From assembly GCA_944321645.1 (NCBI GenBank), contig CALUMB010000025.1, forward strand, positions 1 to 35,070: 35,070 bases of DNA. The letters run 5' to 3'. Numbering within the stretch: position 1 is the stretch's first letter; the number at the start of each line of letters is the position of its first letter. The notes under the pieces are model-generated. The model had not been told where the DNA came from and ran no database searches. It saw nothing but the letters and a program-made list of their open reading frames with translations. The DNA is from an uncultured Prevotella sp. Its GTDB lineage: Bacteria; Bacteroidota; Bacteroidia; Bacteroidales; Bacteroidaceae. Positions 7,575 to 15,769 of this stretch are shown here, one piece after another. The position numbers were made by a program, and so were the translations under genes.

Positions 7575-8738
7575 TTAGTGTTTCACGTTCCTTATATAAG
7601 CCAGCAGATAGGCCACGCCGACCGCCATCACGCCGACCGCCCCAGCCTGCCCCATGGCATCGCTCGCAAAGCCCATGGCAAGGGGGAACAGCGTGCCGCC
7701 GAAAAGCCCCATTATCATCAGGCCCGACACCTCGTTCTGCTTGTCGGGCACGGAAAGGAGTGCCTGCGAGTAGACGATGGAGAACACGTTGGAGTTGCCG
7801 TAACCCACAAGGGCGATGGCCGCATAGAGCACAGCCGACGTGTGGCCCAAAAACATTCCGGCCATGCCTGCGGCCATCATAGCCACGCTGGCCGCGAAGA
7901 AGGCGCGGTTGCTCATCACGCGCAAGAAGAAAGAGCCGGTCAGGCAGCCTACCGTGCGGAAGATGAAATAGAGGCTCGTGGCAAAGGCGGCCTCGTTGAG
8001 CGTCATGCCCAGCCGCTCAATCAGCAGCTTGGGCGCCGTGGTATTTGTGCCGACATCTACGCCCACGTGGCACACGATGCCGAGAAACGAAAGTGCCACC
8101 ACAGGCCGCCCCAGCAGCCGCAGGCAGTCGGCAAAGCCAGACGCGCGGCCTTCCCGGCGTTCCTCGTCAATGGGTGTGGCGAAAAGCAACACAGCCGACA
8201 GCAGGCCAACGGCAAAGTAGATTACGAAGAGCGCCTTCCACCCATAGCCAAACGACGGTATGGCCGCCGTGGCGCCCCACATGGCCAGGTAGGGAGCCAA
8301 AAACGAGGCTATGGCCTTGATGAACTGACCGAAAGTGAGAGTGCTGGCTAAGTTTCCTCCCCTGATGACGGTGGATATTAGCGGGTTAAGCGATGTCTGC
8401 ATCAGGGCGTTGCCGATGCCAAGCAGGCTAAACGACACGAGCATGGCGGGAAAGCCGTCGGCCACCAAAGGCACGGCAAGCGACACCACCGTGACAACGA
8501 GCGACAGCAGCACCGTGCGCTTGCGCCCTATGCGGTTCATCAGCATTCCGGTAGGCACCGAGAAGATTAGGAACCAGAAGAACACCATCGACGGAAGCAC
8601 GTTGGCCACCGCGTCGTCGAGGCCAAGGTCTGCCTTGACATAGTTGGAGGCAATGCCGACCAAATCGACAAATCCCATGGCGAAGAAGCACAGCATCACC
8701 GGGACGAGCCTCAACAGATTGCTTTTATTGTTGTCCAT
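7575..8738 (-). CDS. MFS sugar (fructose) permease
   Basis: This 387-residue major facilitator has about twelve hydrophobic segments. The loop motif NRIGRKRT lies near residue 70 and a G-rich segment, LLGIGNALMQTSLNPLIS, resembles FucP/GluP-type sugar:proton symporters. Its place between GH32 and fructokinase matches the inner-membrane monosaccharide importer of the B. thetaiotaomicron fructan locus (BT1758). It should carry fructose released in the periplasm into the cytoplasm. It starts 27 bases downstream of the GH32 stop, so cotranscription is very likely. Substrate is inferred from context. Confidence 0.9.
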   Translation of the reverse strand: MDNNKSNLLRLVPVMLCFFAMGFVDLVGIASNYVKADLGLDDAVANVLPSMVFFWFLIFSVPTGMLMNRIGRKRTVLLSLVVTVVSLAVPLVADGFPAMLVSFSLLGIGNALMQTSLNPLISTVIRGGNLASTLTFGQFIKAIASFLAPYLAMWGATAAIPSFGYGWKALFVIYFAVGLLSAVLLFATPIDEERREGRASGFADCLRLLGRPVVALSFLGIVCHVGVDVGTNTTAPKLLIERLGMTLNEAAFATSLYFIFRTVGCLTGSFFLRVMSNRAFFAASVAMMAAGMAGMFLGHTSAVLYAAIALVGYGNSNVFSIVYSQALLSVPDKQNEVSGLMIMGLFGGTLFPLAMGFASDAMGQAGAVGVMAVGVAYLLAYIRNVKH

Positions 8739-8765
8739 CTCTTTTCGTTTTTTGCGTTTTCACCA

Positions 8766-10571
8766 TCACTTTATCTTGTAAACATTGAGCCGCTTCACGA
8801 CAAACCCGCCGCGCACAGACTCAAACCTAAGGCTGCTGTACGGCTCCGAAGGGAACACGAGGTTGGTCATTGCAAACTTGCCGCCGTCGCCAAACGCCTC
8901 TATGCTTGAACGGTCGACGAAGAGACGAAGCTCAATCTCGCCTGCAATGGCGGTTGGAGCCACCGTCATCGCCGGGAAGTCGGCGCTAAAGCCGGTCTGG
9001 CCGCTGCTGCTGCGGTCTACCACGAACTCGCCCGCCGCCATATCATAGTACATCGCCACGCTCTCGCCCTTGGCGTTGGCCAGCGTGAGCACTATCTTCT
9101 GCGCCCCCTTGTTCCTGATGGCGAGGTCTATCTCGTATGCGCCATCGCCCGGGAGCAGCGACACCTCGTGCGCGTCGCTCACGGAGAAAGGCTTAACAGC
9201 CACGGTGTCAGCCCTGGCCGCCTCCATCTCTGCCACCGGGGCGCACTTCAGCAGCAGGTCGCCGCCCTGTCGGTAAAGGCTCAGCTCGCGGGCTATGGTG
9301 TTGGCGCTGCGGTACTGAAGTGTGGGAACGGAAGCGGCATACTGCCAGTTGCTCATCCAGCCCATGGCAACGCAACGCCCTCCGGGTGCGCCGCTGAAAG
9401 TCACGGTGGCGTAGTGGTCCTTGCCGTAGTCCATCCATTTTGTCTTTGTCGGATAGTCGTTGGTGAACTTCCTGCCGTCGAAACGGCCCACGAAATACTG
9501 CGTCGCGCTGCCTCCGAACGGCCCGCCGGGGTTGATGTTGCAGATGAGCACCCAGCGGCGCTCCTTCGTGCCTTCCACAGGCAGTTCCACGAGGTCGGGG
9601 CATTCCCACACGCCGCCATGCGCACCCTGCTTGGAGCCGAAGCTGCTCTCGTATTTCCAATCCATGAGATTGGCCGATGAGAAGATCTGCATCTCTTGCC
9701 CTACGGCCAAGAGCATCACCCACCGATGTGTGGGCGCGTGCCAGAACACCTTGGGGTCGCGGAAGTCGCGCTCGGCTGACGTGAGCACGGGGTTGGAGCC
9801 GTACTTGGTGAACGTCTTGCCGCCGTCGGTGCTGTAGGCCATGCACTGCATCTGGTTGTCGCCCCACGGCGTTGGCTTTGCCGACGTGTAGAAAGCCACC
9901 ACAGCCCCCGGGCCGAAGCCGGCGGTGTTGGCAGAGTCGATAACGGCCGAGCCGCTGAACACCAGCCCGAAGGCATCGGGCGTTATGGGGTCGCCGCACG
10001 GCTCCCAGTGCACGAGGTCGGTGCTCGTGGAGTGTCCCCAGCTGAGGTTTCCCCACGTAGAGCCGTAAGGGTTGTGCTGGAAGAAGAGGTGCCACGTGCC
10101 GTCCTTATAGAACATCCCGTTGGGGTCGTTCATCCATCCGTATGCCGGCGTGTGGTGGTAAAGCGGGCGGAACTTCTCGCGGTTGGCCGTGTCGAACGTG
10201 TCGGCAAGGCGCAGTTTCTTCCAGCAGGCGGCATCGGCGTCAATGCCCTGCACGTCCACTTTCACGTCCTTGCCCTCGTGGGCGGTGAGATCGAGCGGCA
10301 CATAGTAATCGACACGCTCGCGAGCCAGCCTCACGTTGGCCATCTGCCCGCACAGCTCGTTGCCGACGATTATCCCGACCTTCGCCTCCGGGGCGTTGTC
10401 CTGCACGGGCAGGAGCAAGTAGCGCGTGGCTTCGGCCACGCAAACGAGGTTTTGCTGGTTGGCCAGGTGCTTCACGTCGAAGTGTGTGCCGGCAATGGTG
10501 TGCGCAGGGGCAATGGCCAAAGCCAGGCACGCCATGCCGACGCAAAAGTTGTGTTTTGTTCTCGTTTTCAT
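8766..10571 (-). CDS. Glycoside hydrolase family 32 (exo-fructanase/levanase type)
   Basis: This 601-residue secreted GH32 enzyme has a signal peptide at about 1-27 and a small beta domain (DUF4980-like, about 30-115) common before Bacteroides GH32s. The five-bladed propeller carries the nucleophile in WMND149PNG, the transition-state stabiliser R271-D272-P273 and the acid/base E323 in ECPDL. A C-terminal beta-sandwich contains LFVDRSSIEAFGDGG. It should release fructose from levan, inulin, fructo-oligosaccharides or sucrose in the periplasm. Beta-2,6 against beta-2,1 preference cannot be read here. An upstream extension of the frame was rejected because the ATG at 10571 begins the signal peptide. 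Confidence 0.94.
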   Translation of the reverse strand: MKTRTKHNFCVGMACLALAIAPAHTIAGTHFDVKHLANQQNLVCVAEATRYLLLPVQDNAPEAKVGIIVGNELCGQMANVRLARERVDYYVPLDLTAHEGKDVKVDVQGIDADAACWKKLRLADTFDTANREKFRPLYHHTPAYGWMNDPNGMFYKDGTWHLFFQHNPYGSTWGNLSWGHSTSTDLVHWEPCGDPITPDAFGLVFSGSAVIDSANTAGFGPGAVVAFYTSAKPTPWGDNQMQCMAYSTDGGKTFTKYGSNPVLTSAERDFRDPKVFWHAPTHRWVMLLAVGQEMQIFSSANLMDWKYESSFGSKQGAHGGVWECPDLVELPVEGTKERRWVLICNINPGGPFGGSATQYFVGRFDGRKFTNDYPTKTKWMDYGKDHYATVTFSGAPGGRCVAMGWMSNWQYAASVPTLQYRSANTIARELSLYRQGGDLLLKCAPVAEMEAARADTVAVKPFSVSDAHEVSLLPGDGAYEIDLAIRNKGAQKIVLTLANAKGESVAMYYDMAAGEFVVDRSSSGQTGFSADFPAMTVAPTAIAGEIELRLFVDRSSIEAFGDGGKFAMTNLVFPSEPYSSLRFESVRGGFVVKRLNVYKIK

Positions 10572-10615
10572 CTTAGTCTTGGTTTTTAGTTTCAATTGTG
10601 GCACATCAGCCTTGG

Positions 10616-10647
10616 GGGAGAGCCGCAGGCCCAGCCTGCGGCCTCCC
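10616..10647 (-). other. Strong stem-loop between susD and GH32
   Basis: GGGAG (10616-10620) and CCGCAGG (10623-10629) pair with CCTGCGG (10635-10641) and CTCCC (10643-10647), a 12-bp GC-rich stem. It starts 16 bases past the susD stop inside the operon. A structure here could protect the upstream susCD mRNA or lower read-through into GH32. Confidence 0.7.
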
Positions 10648-10662
10648 ATTGCAGGCCGTGTG

Positions 10663-12405
10663 TCAGTTGTAGTTCTTGTTCTGGGTGTAGAGTCCAGGGA
10701 TGTAGTACATCTGGTTGTACGGCACGGGGAAGAACTCATTCTTGCCGGGGGTGAAGTGTGCGCCGCTGTAGTACTGTCCGTAAGCCTTACCATCGTAGCT
10801 AAAGTGCTGCGCACGGTCGAAGAAACGCCCCAACGTCTCTGAGGCCACGCCCCAGCGGCGCAGGTCGAAGAAGCGCCCGTTCTCCATCGCCATCTCCAGC
10901 CGCCGCTCCCAGCGCAGGCAGCGGCGGGCAGATTCCTTGTCGGCAAAATAGCTTTCAGGGTAAAGCGAAATGTCGCACTGGTCGGCGGCATAGCCGATGT
11001 GCTTCGCCACCGAGTTCTTAGCCCTCTGCCTGATGTCGTTGACTATGCAACGGGCCTCGGCGAGCCGGCCAAGCTCAATGAGAGCCTCGGCACGCATGAG
11101 CATCACGTCGGTGTAGCGGAACACGTAGTCGTTGGTGGCGAACGCCTGCCATTCTCCATCGTAAGTCTCGCCCTTGGAACGTTGCGGCACCTCCTTCATC
11201 GAGGTATAGTAGCCATACATGGTTGGCGTGCGCGAGTTGTCCACAGTGAGCGTGTAGGCACTCTCGTACTTATAGGGGAATGTAGGCATCCCCACGGTGT
11301 GGAACAGGCGCGGGTCCCACTTCTGTGCCGTCGGCCTGCCGTTTACGGGGTAATCCATCGAGTCGGCGTAGTCGTCGAACATGGGCAGGCCGTCGCGTGT
11401 CTTGAAAGCGTCCACGAGGTCTTGCGACGGTTTGTGGAAGTCCCACCCGTCTGTCCAGATGCCCCAGCAGCCATTAAGCATTATCGACCAGTTGGCGCGT
11501 CCGAAGTTGGTATGGTCGTCGGCCTTGTCGGAGCACTGCACGGCAAACACCGACTCCTTGCTGTTCTTGTGTTCCGGCAGGAATATGTCGCCGAAGTCCT
11601 CCAGGTAGCCATAGCCGGCCTTTGTCACGGCATCGGTATATACAACAACGCTGTCCATGTAGTCGCGGTTGACGAACTCCACGCCGGTGCTGTCCTCATA
11701 GCCATTGCCCCACGCCAGCGTGAGGTAGCACTTTGCGAGGTAAGCCGCAGCTGCGGCCTTGTTTGCGCGGCCATCCTCGCCAGGCCCTTTGTCTGGCAGC
11801 ACGTCGTAGGCGCACTTGAAGTCGTCAATCACTTTCTGGAACAGCTGGCGGTAGTCCAGAGCGTCGTTTCTCACCTGCTCCTGCGTCCCCTCGCGTTCCA
11901 CGGTCTCGTCAATCCAGGGCACCTTGCGGAAGACCGTCACCAGCTTGTAATAGAAGTGGGCGCGCAGGAAGCGCACCTCTGCCATGCGCTGGCGCGTAGT
12001 CTCGGTGCCAAGTGCCTCCTCGCCATTCTGGCCTAAGGCGATGATGGCGCGGTTGCAGCGCGATATGGCACAGTAGAGCCTGTACCAAAGCTCGTCCATC
12101 TCGCCGGGCTTGCTTGGCGTGAGCGTGCTCCACAGCTCCAGAGCCTCGTATCCGGTGTCCTGCGAGCCGCCGCCACCCTTGAGACAGTCGTCAGACGCGA
12201 TGTCGCCGTAAGGGAAAAGGTTGAATGGGTATGAGAACCAGCAGTCGCCGAGCATCGCGTAGGCAGCCGTTACCATCCCTTCGGGGTTTGAGTAAGCCTT
12301 GTCTTGGTCGATTACGGCAGTCGGCTCGTAGTCAAGGAAGTCGTCGCAGCCGGCCAATGCCAGTCCGATTGTGCAGGCTGCCAATATGGTATGTAGTTTT
12401 TTCAT
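10663..12405 (-). CDS. SusD/RagB-family surface glycan-binding lipoprotein
   Basis: This 580-residue outer-membrane lipoprotein forms the lid over the SusC channel and binds the incoming fructan. The lipobox is LALAGC with Cys20 as the lipidated residue, followed by DDFLDYEP. The TPR-rich SusD fold is indicated by RCNRAIIALGQNG, AEVRFLRAHFYYKLV and the C-terminal RRWERRLEMAMENGRFFDLRRW block. ATG 12405 (MKKLHTIL) is chosen; an in-frame ATG at 12417 would add four residues. It follows susC by 30 bases. No SusE/SusF-like gene follows. Confidence 0.95.
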   Translation of the reverse strand: MKKLHTILAACTIGLALAGCDDFLDYEPTAVIDQDKAYSNPEGMVTAAYAMLGDCWFSYPFNLFPYGDIASDDCLKGGGGSQDTGYEALELWSTLTPSKPGEMDELWYRLYCAISRCNRAIIALGQNGEEALGTETTRQRMAEVRFLRAHFYYKLVTVFRKVPWIDETVEREGTQEQVRNDALDYRQLFQKVIDDFKCAYDVLPDKGPGEDGRANKAAAAAYLAKCYLTLAWGNGYEDSTGVEFVNRDYMDSVVVYTDAVTKAGYGYLEDFGDIFLPEHKNSKESVFAVQCSDKADDHTNFGRANWSIMLNGCWGIWTDGWDFHKPSQDLVDAFKTRDGLPMFDDYADSMDYPVNGRPTAQKWDPRLFHTVGMPTFPYKYESAYTLTVDNSRTPTMYGYYTSMKEVPQRSKGETYDGEWQAFATNDYVFRYTDVMLMRAEALIELGRLAEARCIVNDIRQRAKNSVAKHIGYAADQCDISLYPESYFADKESARRCLRWERRLEMAMENGRFFDLRRWGVASETLGRFFDRAQHFSYDGKAYGQYYSGAHFTPGKNEFFPVPYNQMYYIPGLYTQNKNYN

Positions 12406-12435
12406 GATGGGAGTCATTATTTAAAAATGTGTGAG

Positions 12436-15400
12436 TTAAAAACTTAATTGCAGGCCGAACGACACAGAAGTGGCGATAGGATAGTTCCAATTGGGGTTTT
12501 CCGGGTCAGGGCATGTCAGGCTCTGGCTCTTGACGGTAAGCAGGTTCTGGCCGGAGACATACACCCTCGCACTCGTCATGAGCAACTTCGAGGCCACCTC
12601 TTTAGGCAAAGTGTAGCCCAGTTGCAGCGAACGCAGCTTGATGTAGGAGCCATTTTCCACGTAGTAGCTCGACATCCGCCCTTCGTCGGCACTGTTCCTC
12701 GTCGACAGCCTCGGTATGTCCGAGCCGGTGTTGTTGGTGTTCCAGGCGTCGAGCAGCCTCGAGCCTTTGTTCTGCCCGGCGTCGGTTATGGCCCAGAAAT
12801 CGGTTTGAGCCTTCTGGTTGTTGTAGACATCCTGGCCGCACACTCCCTGCCAGAACATACTGAGGTCGAAGCCTTTGTAGTTCAGCCCTATGTTGATGCC
12901 ATAGGAGAATTTCGGCACCGGGTTGTATATCCAGTCCTGGTCGTTGGAGTCTATTGTGCCGCTGTTGTTAAGGTCGGCGTATTTCAGCCCACCAAGCCGT
13001 GCGTTTGGCTGACCCGATGCGTCCACCTCGGCTTGTGTCTGGAATATGCCTTCCACCACATAACCAGCCATCGAGCCGTATGGCATACCGGACTCCACGA
13101 GGTCTTCCTCCGGCGTGTGGGCGTAAGAGCCTTTTGCTTGTTCAGGCAGCCACGTCACCTTGTTGCGGAAGAAGTCGGCGTTTGCGCTCACGTCGATGCC
13201 AAGGCCGCATGGCAGTGTGCTGCGGTAGCCCACGAGGAACTCCATGCCCCAGTTGCGCATAGACGGGCCGTTGAACCATGCCGCGCCGCCCTCGCCCTTG
13301 GAGCCAAGGAATGCCGGCGAGATGAGCATGTCGTCCACGTCTTTGACATACCAATCTACCGAGCCGTAAAGCGAGCCGTGCAGCAGGGTGAAATCCATGC
13401 CGACGTTGTATTGCGTGGCCGACTCCCACTTAAGGTCAGGGTTTGCCAATTGGCTGGCGCGGTAGCCCGACGGCAGCAGGCCGGAGCCTTGCAGGTAGAT
13501 GTCGTAGGCGGTGGAGGTGACGCGGTCCAGCCCATAGTCGGCCACAAAGAGGCCGAACTGCGCGTTGTTGTCGATGGCCTGGTTGCCCGTCTGCCCCCAC
13601 GAGAGGCGCAGCTTCCAGTCGTCGAGCCAGTCGGCTTCAATCAGCTTCGAGGCGCGGAAGCCCAAGGAGGCGGCAGGGAACGTACCCCACCGGTTGTCGC
13701 GGCCAAAGCGCGACGAGCCGTCGCGTCGCAGCGTGAACGAAGCCAGCACGAGATCGTCGTAATTGTAGTCCACCTTGCCAAAGAACGAGGCCAGCCTGTA
13801 GCCCACCCTCGCTCCGGTGACGGTGGTTGCGCCGGTGGCGGCGTTTGGCCACATATATTCCGGCGTCTCGAAGGCATATTCTTCGGAATTGCCCGACCAG
13901 TCTATCGAGCTTTGCTTCGTAAGCTCGGCGCCGAGCAGCACCCTGAAGTCGTGCTTGCGGGCCACGGTGAAGTCATACGCAGCCGTGTTCGACCACGTCC
14001 AGTTCAAATCGTTCTTGTTCGACAGCGTAGTCTGCGCCACGTCGTTGTTTACGATGTCAGAGTGGTACGTGAACGTCATCGAACGTATGAACGACGTGTA
14101 GTAGTCGATACCGAAGCTCGAGCGCAGCGTAAGGCCCTTTATTGGCTTAAGCTCCACGAATGCGTTGCCGAACATCCGCCAGTAGTCGAGGTTGTTGTCA
14201 CGGTTATCGTAAATCTCGCGCATGGGGTTCTGGCGGTTGCTCATGCCGCCCACGGGGCCGCCGAAGGTCTTGCCGTCGGTCTCGTAGACAGGCACGGTGG
14301 GTGCCATCTTCAGCGCGTTCTCCATCGGGGCGCAGTCCACCTGGCTCGACCACGTGAGCGTGAAGTTCTCGCCCACGGTGAGGTATTTGTTGATGTTATA
14401 CGACGAGTTCATCCTGGCCGAGATGTTCTCGAACGAGGTGTACTTCAGTATGCCTTCGTTCTTCTTGTAGCCGAGCGAGAACATCGTGGCATATTTCTCG
14501 CCGCCGCTGGATATGGCGAGGTCGTAGTTCTGCGAGAATCCAGTGCGCGATATTTCGTCGAGCCAGTCGGTGTCAGACATCCTCATGGTCTTGTCGCTGT
14601 TGATGTAGCCGCCATAAAGTCCGTTGACGGTGTAGTCGGCATACTGGTTTGTGGCCGGGTTCCACACCGTGATGGGCACTCCTGCCGCCGCGTTTATGTC
14701 AAGCCCGTAGTTGGCGGCATAGGCAGCCGGGTCGATGCCGTCGTTGAGTGCGGCCTGCACCATGGCTGTGGCATACTCCGGCGTGTCCATGAGCTTCATC
14801 AGCGACTGCTTCGTGTAGAACTGCGCCGTAAGGTTTGCCGAGAAGTCCACCTTCACCCTCTCTCCTTTCTTGGCCTTCTTCGTAGTGATGATTATCACGC
14901 CGTTTGCGGCGCGAGAGCCGTAGATGGATGCCGAGGCGGCGTCCTTCAGCACCTGCATCGACTCGATGTCGTTGGTGTTGAGCGAGTTGAGGGCCATGTT
15001 CGTAGGCACTCCGTCGATGATGAACAACGGGTCTTGCGACGAGTTTATTGAGCCGATGCCGCGTATGCGCACCGTGCCAGTGCCTATCGGCGAGCCGTTG
15101 CCCGTAACGGTCATGCCAGGCACGCGCCCTTGAAGTGCCCTCATGGGGTCTGGGTCGGGGCTGGTCTTTAGCTGATCTGTCTCCACCACGGCCACCGAGC
15201 CTGTCAAGTCGGCCTTGCGCTGCGTGGTGTAGCCCGTCACCACAAGCTCGTTAAGCTGTGCGCTGCTCTCGTCGAGCACCACGCTCACCGCCGGGCCAGC
15301 CGTGGCCGTGGCCGCCTTATACCCTATATAGGATATAGTGAGCTTCGCCCCTTGCGGAGCCTTCAGGCGGAAGTTGCCGTCGATGTCGGTCACGGTGGCG

Positions 15401-15558
15401 GTCTTCGTGCCGTCCACCTTCACCGTGGCCCCGATGATGGCTTCGCCCGCCCTGTCTTTCACGCTGCCGCTCACGTCCACTTGCTGTTGGGCTGCGGCTG
15501 CCGTGCTTAGTGCGATTAGTGCTGCGCTAAGCAGCTGGCGTCTGAAGTTTTTAGTCAT
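12436..15558 (-). CDS. SusC/RagA-family TonB-dependent outer-membrane transporter
   Basis: This 1040-residue TonB-dependent receptor imports oligosaccharides with SusD. After a signal peptide (about 1-23, ending AAAAQQQ) comes a carboxypeptidase-D-like plug extension (VSGSVKDRAGEAIIGATV). A TonB-box region (NELVVTGYTTQRKADLTGS) is followed by the plug with RIRGIGS and DPLFIIDGV, then a long beta barrel ending in FGLQLSF with terminal Phe. Length and order are standard for SusC. Start ATG at 15558 gives the signal peptide; a longer frame would include the promoter. Operator-like repeats lie upstream. Confidence 0.96.
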   Translation of the reverse strand: MTKNFRRQLLSAALIALSTAAAAQQQVDVSGSVKDRAGEAIIGATVKVDGTKTATVTDIDGNFRLKAPQGAKLTISYIGYKAATATAGPAVSVVLDESSAQLNELVVTGYTTQRKADLTGSVAVVETDQLKTSPDPDPMRALQGRVPGMTVTGNGSPIGTGTVRIRGIGSINSSQDPLFIIDGVPTNMALNSLNTNDIESMQVLKDAASASIYGSRAANGVIIITTKKAKKGERVKVDFSANLTAQFYTKQSLMKLMDTPEYATAMVQAALNDGIDPAAYAANYGLDINAAAGVPITVWNPATNQYADYTVNGLYGGYINSDKTMRMSDTDWLDEISRTGFSQNYDLAISSGGEKYATMFSLGYKKNEGILKYTSFENISARMNSSYNINKYLTVGENFTLTWSSQVDCAPMENALKMAPTVPVYETDGKTFGGPVGGMSNRQNPMREIYDNRDNNLDYWRMFGNAFVELKPIKGLTLRSSFGIDYYTSFIRSMTFTYHSDIVNNDVAQTTLSNKNDLNWTWSNTAAYDFTVARKHDFRVLLGAELTKQSSIDWSGNSEEYAFETPEYMWPNAATGATTVTGARVGYRLASFFGKVDYNYDDLVLASFTLRRDGSSRFGRDNRWGTFPAASLGFRASKLIEADWLDDWKLRLSWGQTGNQAIDNNAQFGLFVADYGLDRVTSTAYDIYLQGSGLLPSGYRASQLANPDLKWESATQYNVGMDFTLLHGSLYGSVDWYVKDVDDMLISPAFLGSKGEGGAAWFNGPSMRNWGMEFLVGYRSTLPCGLGIDVSANADFFRNKVTWLPEQAKGSYAHTPEEDLVESGMPYGSMAGYVVEGIFQTQAEVDASGQPNARLGGLKYADLNNSGTIDSNDQDWIYNPVPKFSYGINIGLNYKGFDLSMFWQGVCGQDVYNNQKAQTDFWAITDAGQNKGSRLLDAWNTNNTGSDIPRLSTRNSADEGRMSSYYVENGSYIKLRSLQLGYTLPKEVASKLLMTSARVYVSGQNLLTVKSQSLTCPDPENPNWNYPIATSVSFGLQLSF

Positions 15559-15594
15559 AACACAAATCTTTACGGTTAGTAAAATTGTTTGCCG

Positions 15595-15602
15595 CAAAGT
15601 TA
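15595..15602 (-). promoter_or_regulatory. susC operon promoter (-7 box)
   Basis: TAACTTTG on the minus strand matches TAnnTTTG. Transcription would start near 15588, about 30 bases before the susC ATG. No TTTG is found at -33, which fits a promoter needing an activator. Confidence 0.7.
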
Positions 15603-15609
15603 CCCGATG

Positions 15610-15681
15610 GCGTTAAGAAGGTATGGAAAAAACGTTTCAAATGATGCAAAAAAACGTTCATGCAACAAATTTGTTACGTTT
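15610..15681 (-). promoter_or_regulatory. Direct repeats with 22-bp period, candidate regulator operator
   Basis: The core ACGTT starts at 15632, 15654 and 15676, exactly 22 bp apart. A degenerate fourth copy (GCGTT) starts at 15610 in the same phase. The three good copies lie upstream of the -7 box at about -44 to -92. Direct repeats at two helical turns are what an AraC-type DNA-binding domain would need. A perfect palindrome AACAAATTTGTT (15664-15675) is embedded. Recognition by the neighbouring hybrid regulator is inference. Confidence 0.6.
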
Positions 15682-15700
15682 TGAACGATTTTTGGCAGCT

Positions 15701-15737
15701 CCGGCGGCCTTTCCACATTAGGGTGGTGTGCCGCCGG
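15701..15737 (-). terminator. Hairpin after the hybrid regulator gene
   Basis: CCGGCGGC (15701-15708) pairs with GCCGCCGG (15730-15737), with an inner CCAC/GTGG stem (15713-15716 with 15723-15726). It lies 33 bases beyond the regulator stop and separates it from the susC promoter. There is no T run, only a later short AAAAA on the minus strand. Confidence 0.5.
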
Positions 15738-15769
15738 GGCAATGGCGTGGGGCGGTCTCGCTGCAGGGG

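Noticed and set aside
10572-10991. A 140-codon upstream extension of the GH32 gene
   Set aside because: It overlaps the susD 3' end in another frame. The signal peptide begins exactly at the ATG ending at 10571.
12448-15051. An 867-codon open frame on the plus strand antisense to susC (and a 1004-codon one antisense to the regulator and MFS genes at 15917-18931, and an 829-codon one antisense to the TonB receptor at 29940-32429)
   Set aside because: Long antisense frames are expected in GC-rich genes. Their translations are rich in His, Val, Arg and Ala without any recognisable motif, while the minus-strand genes have full domain sets.
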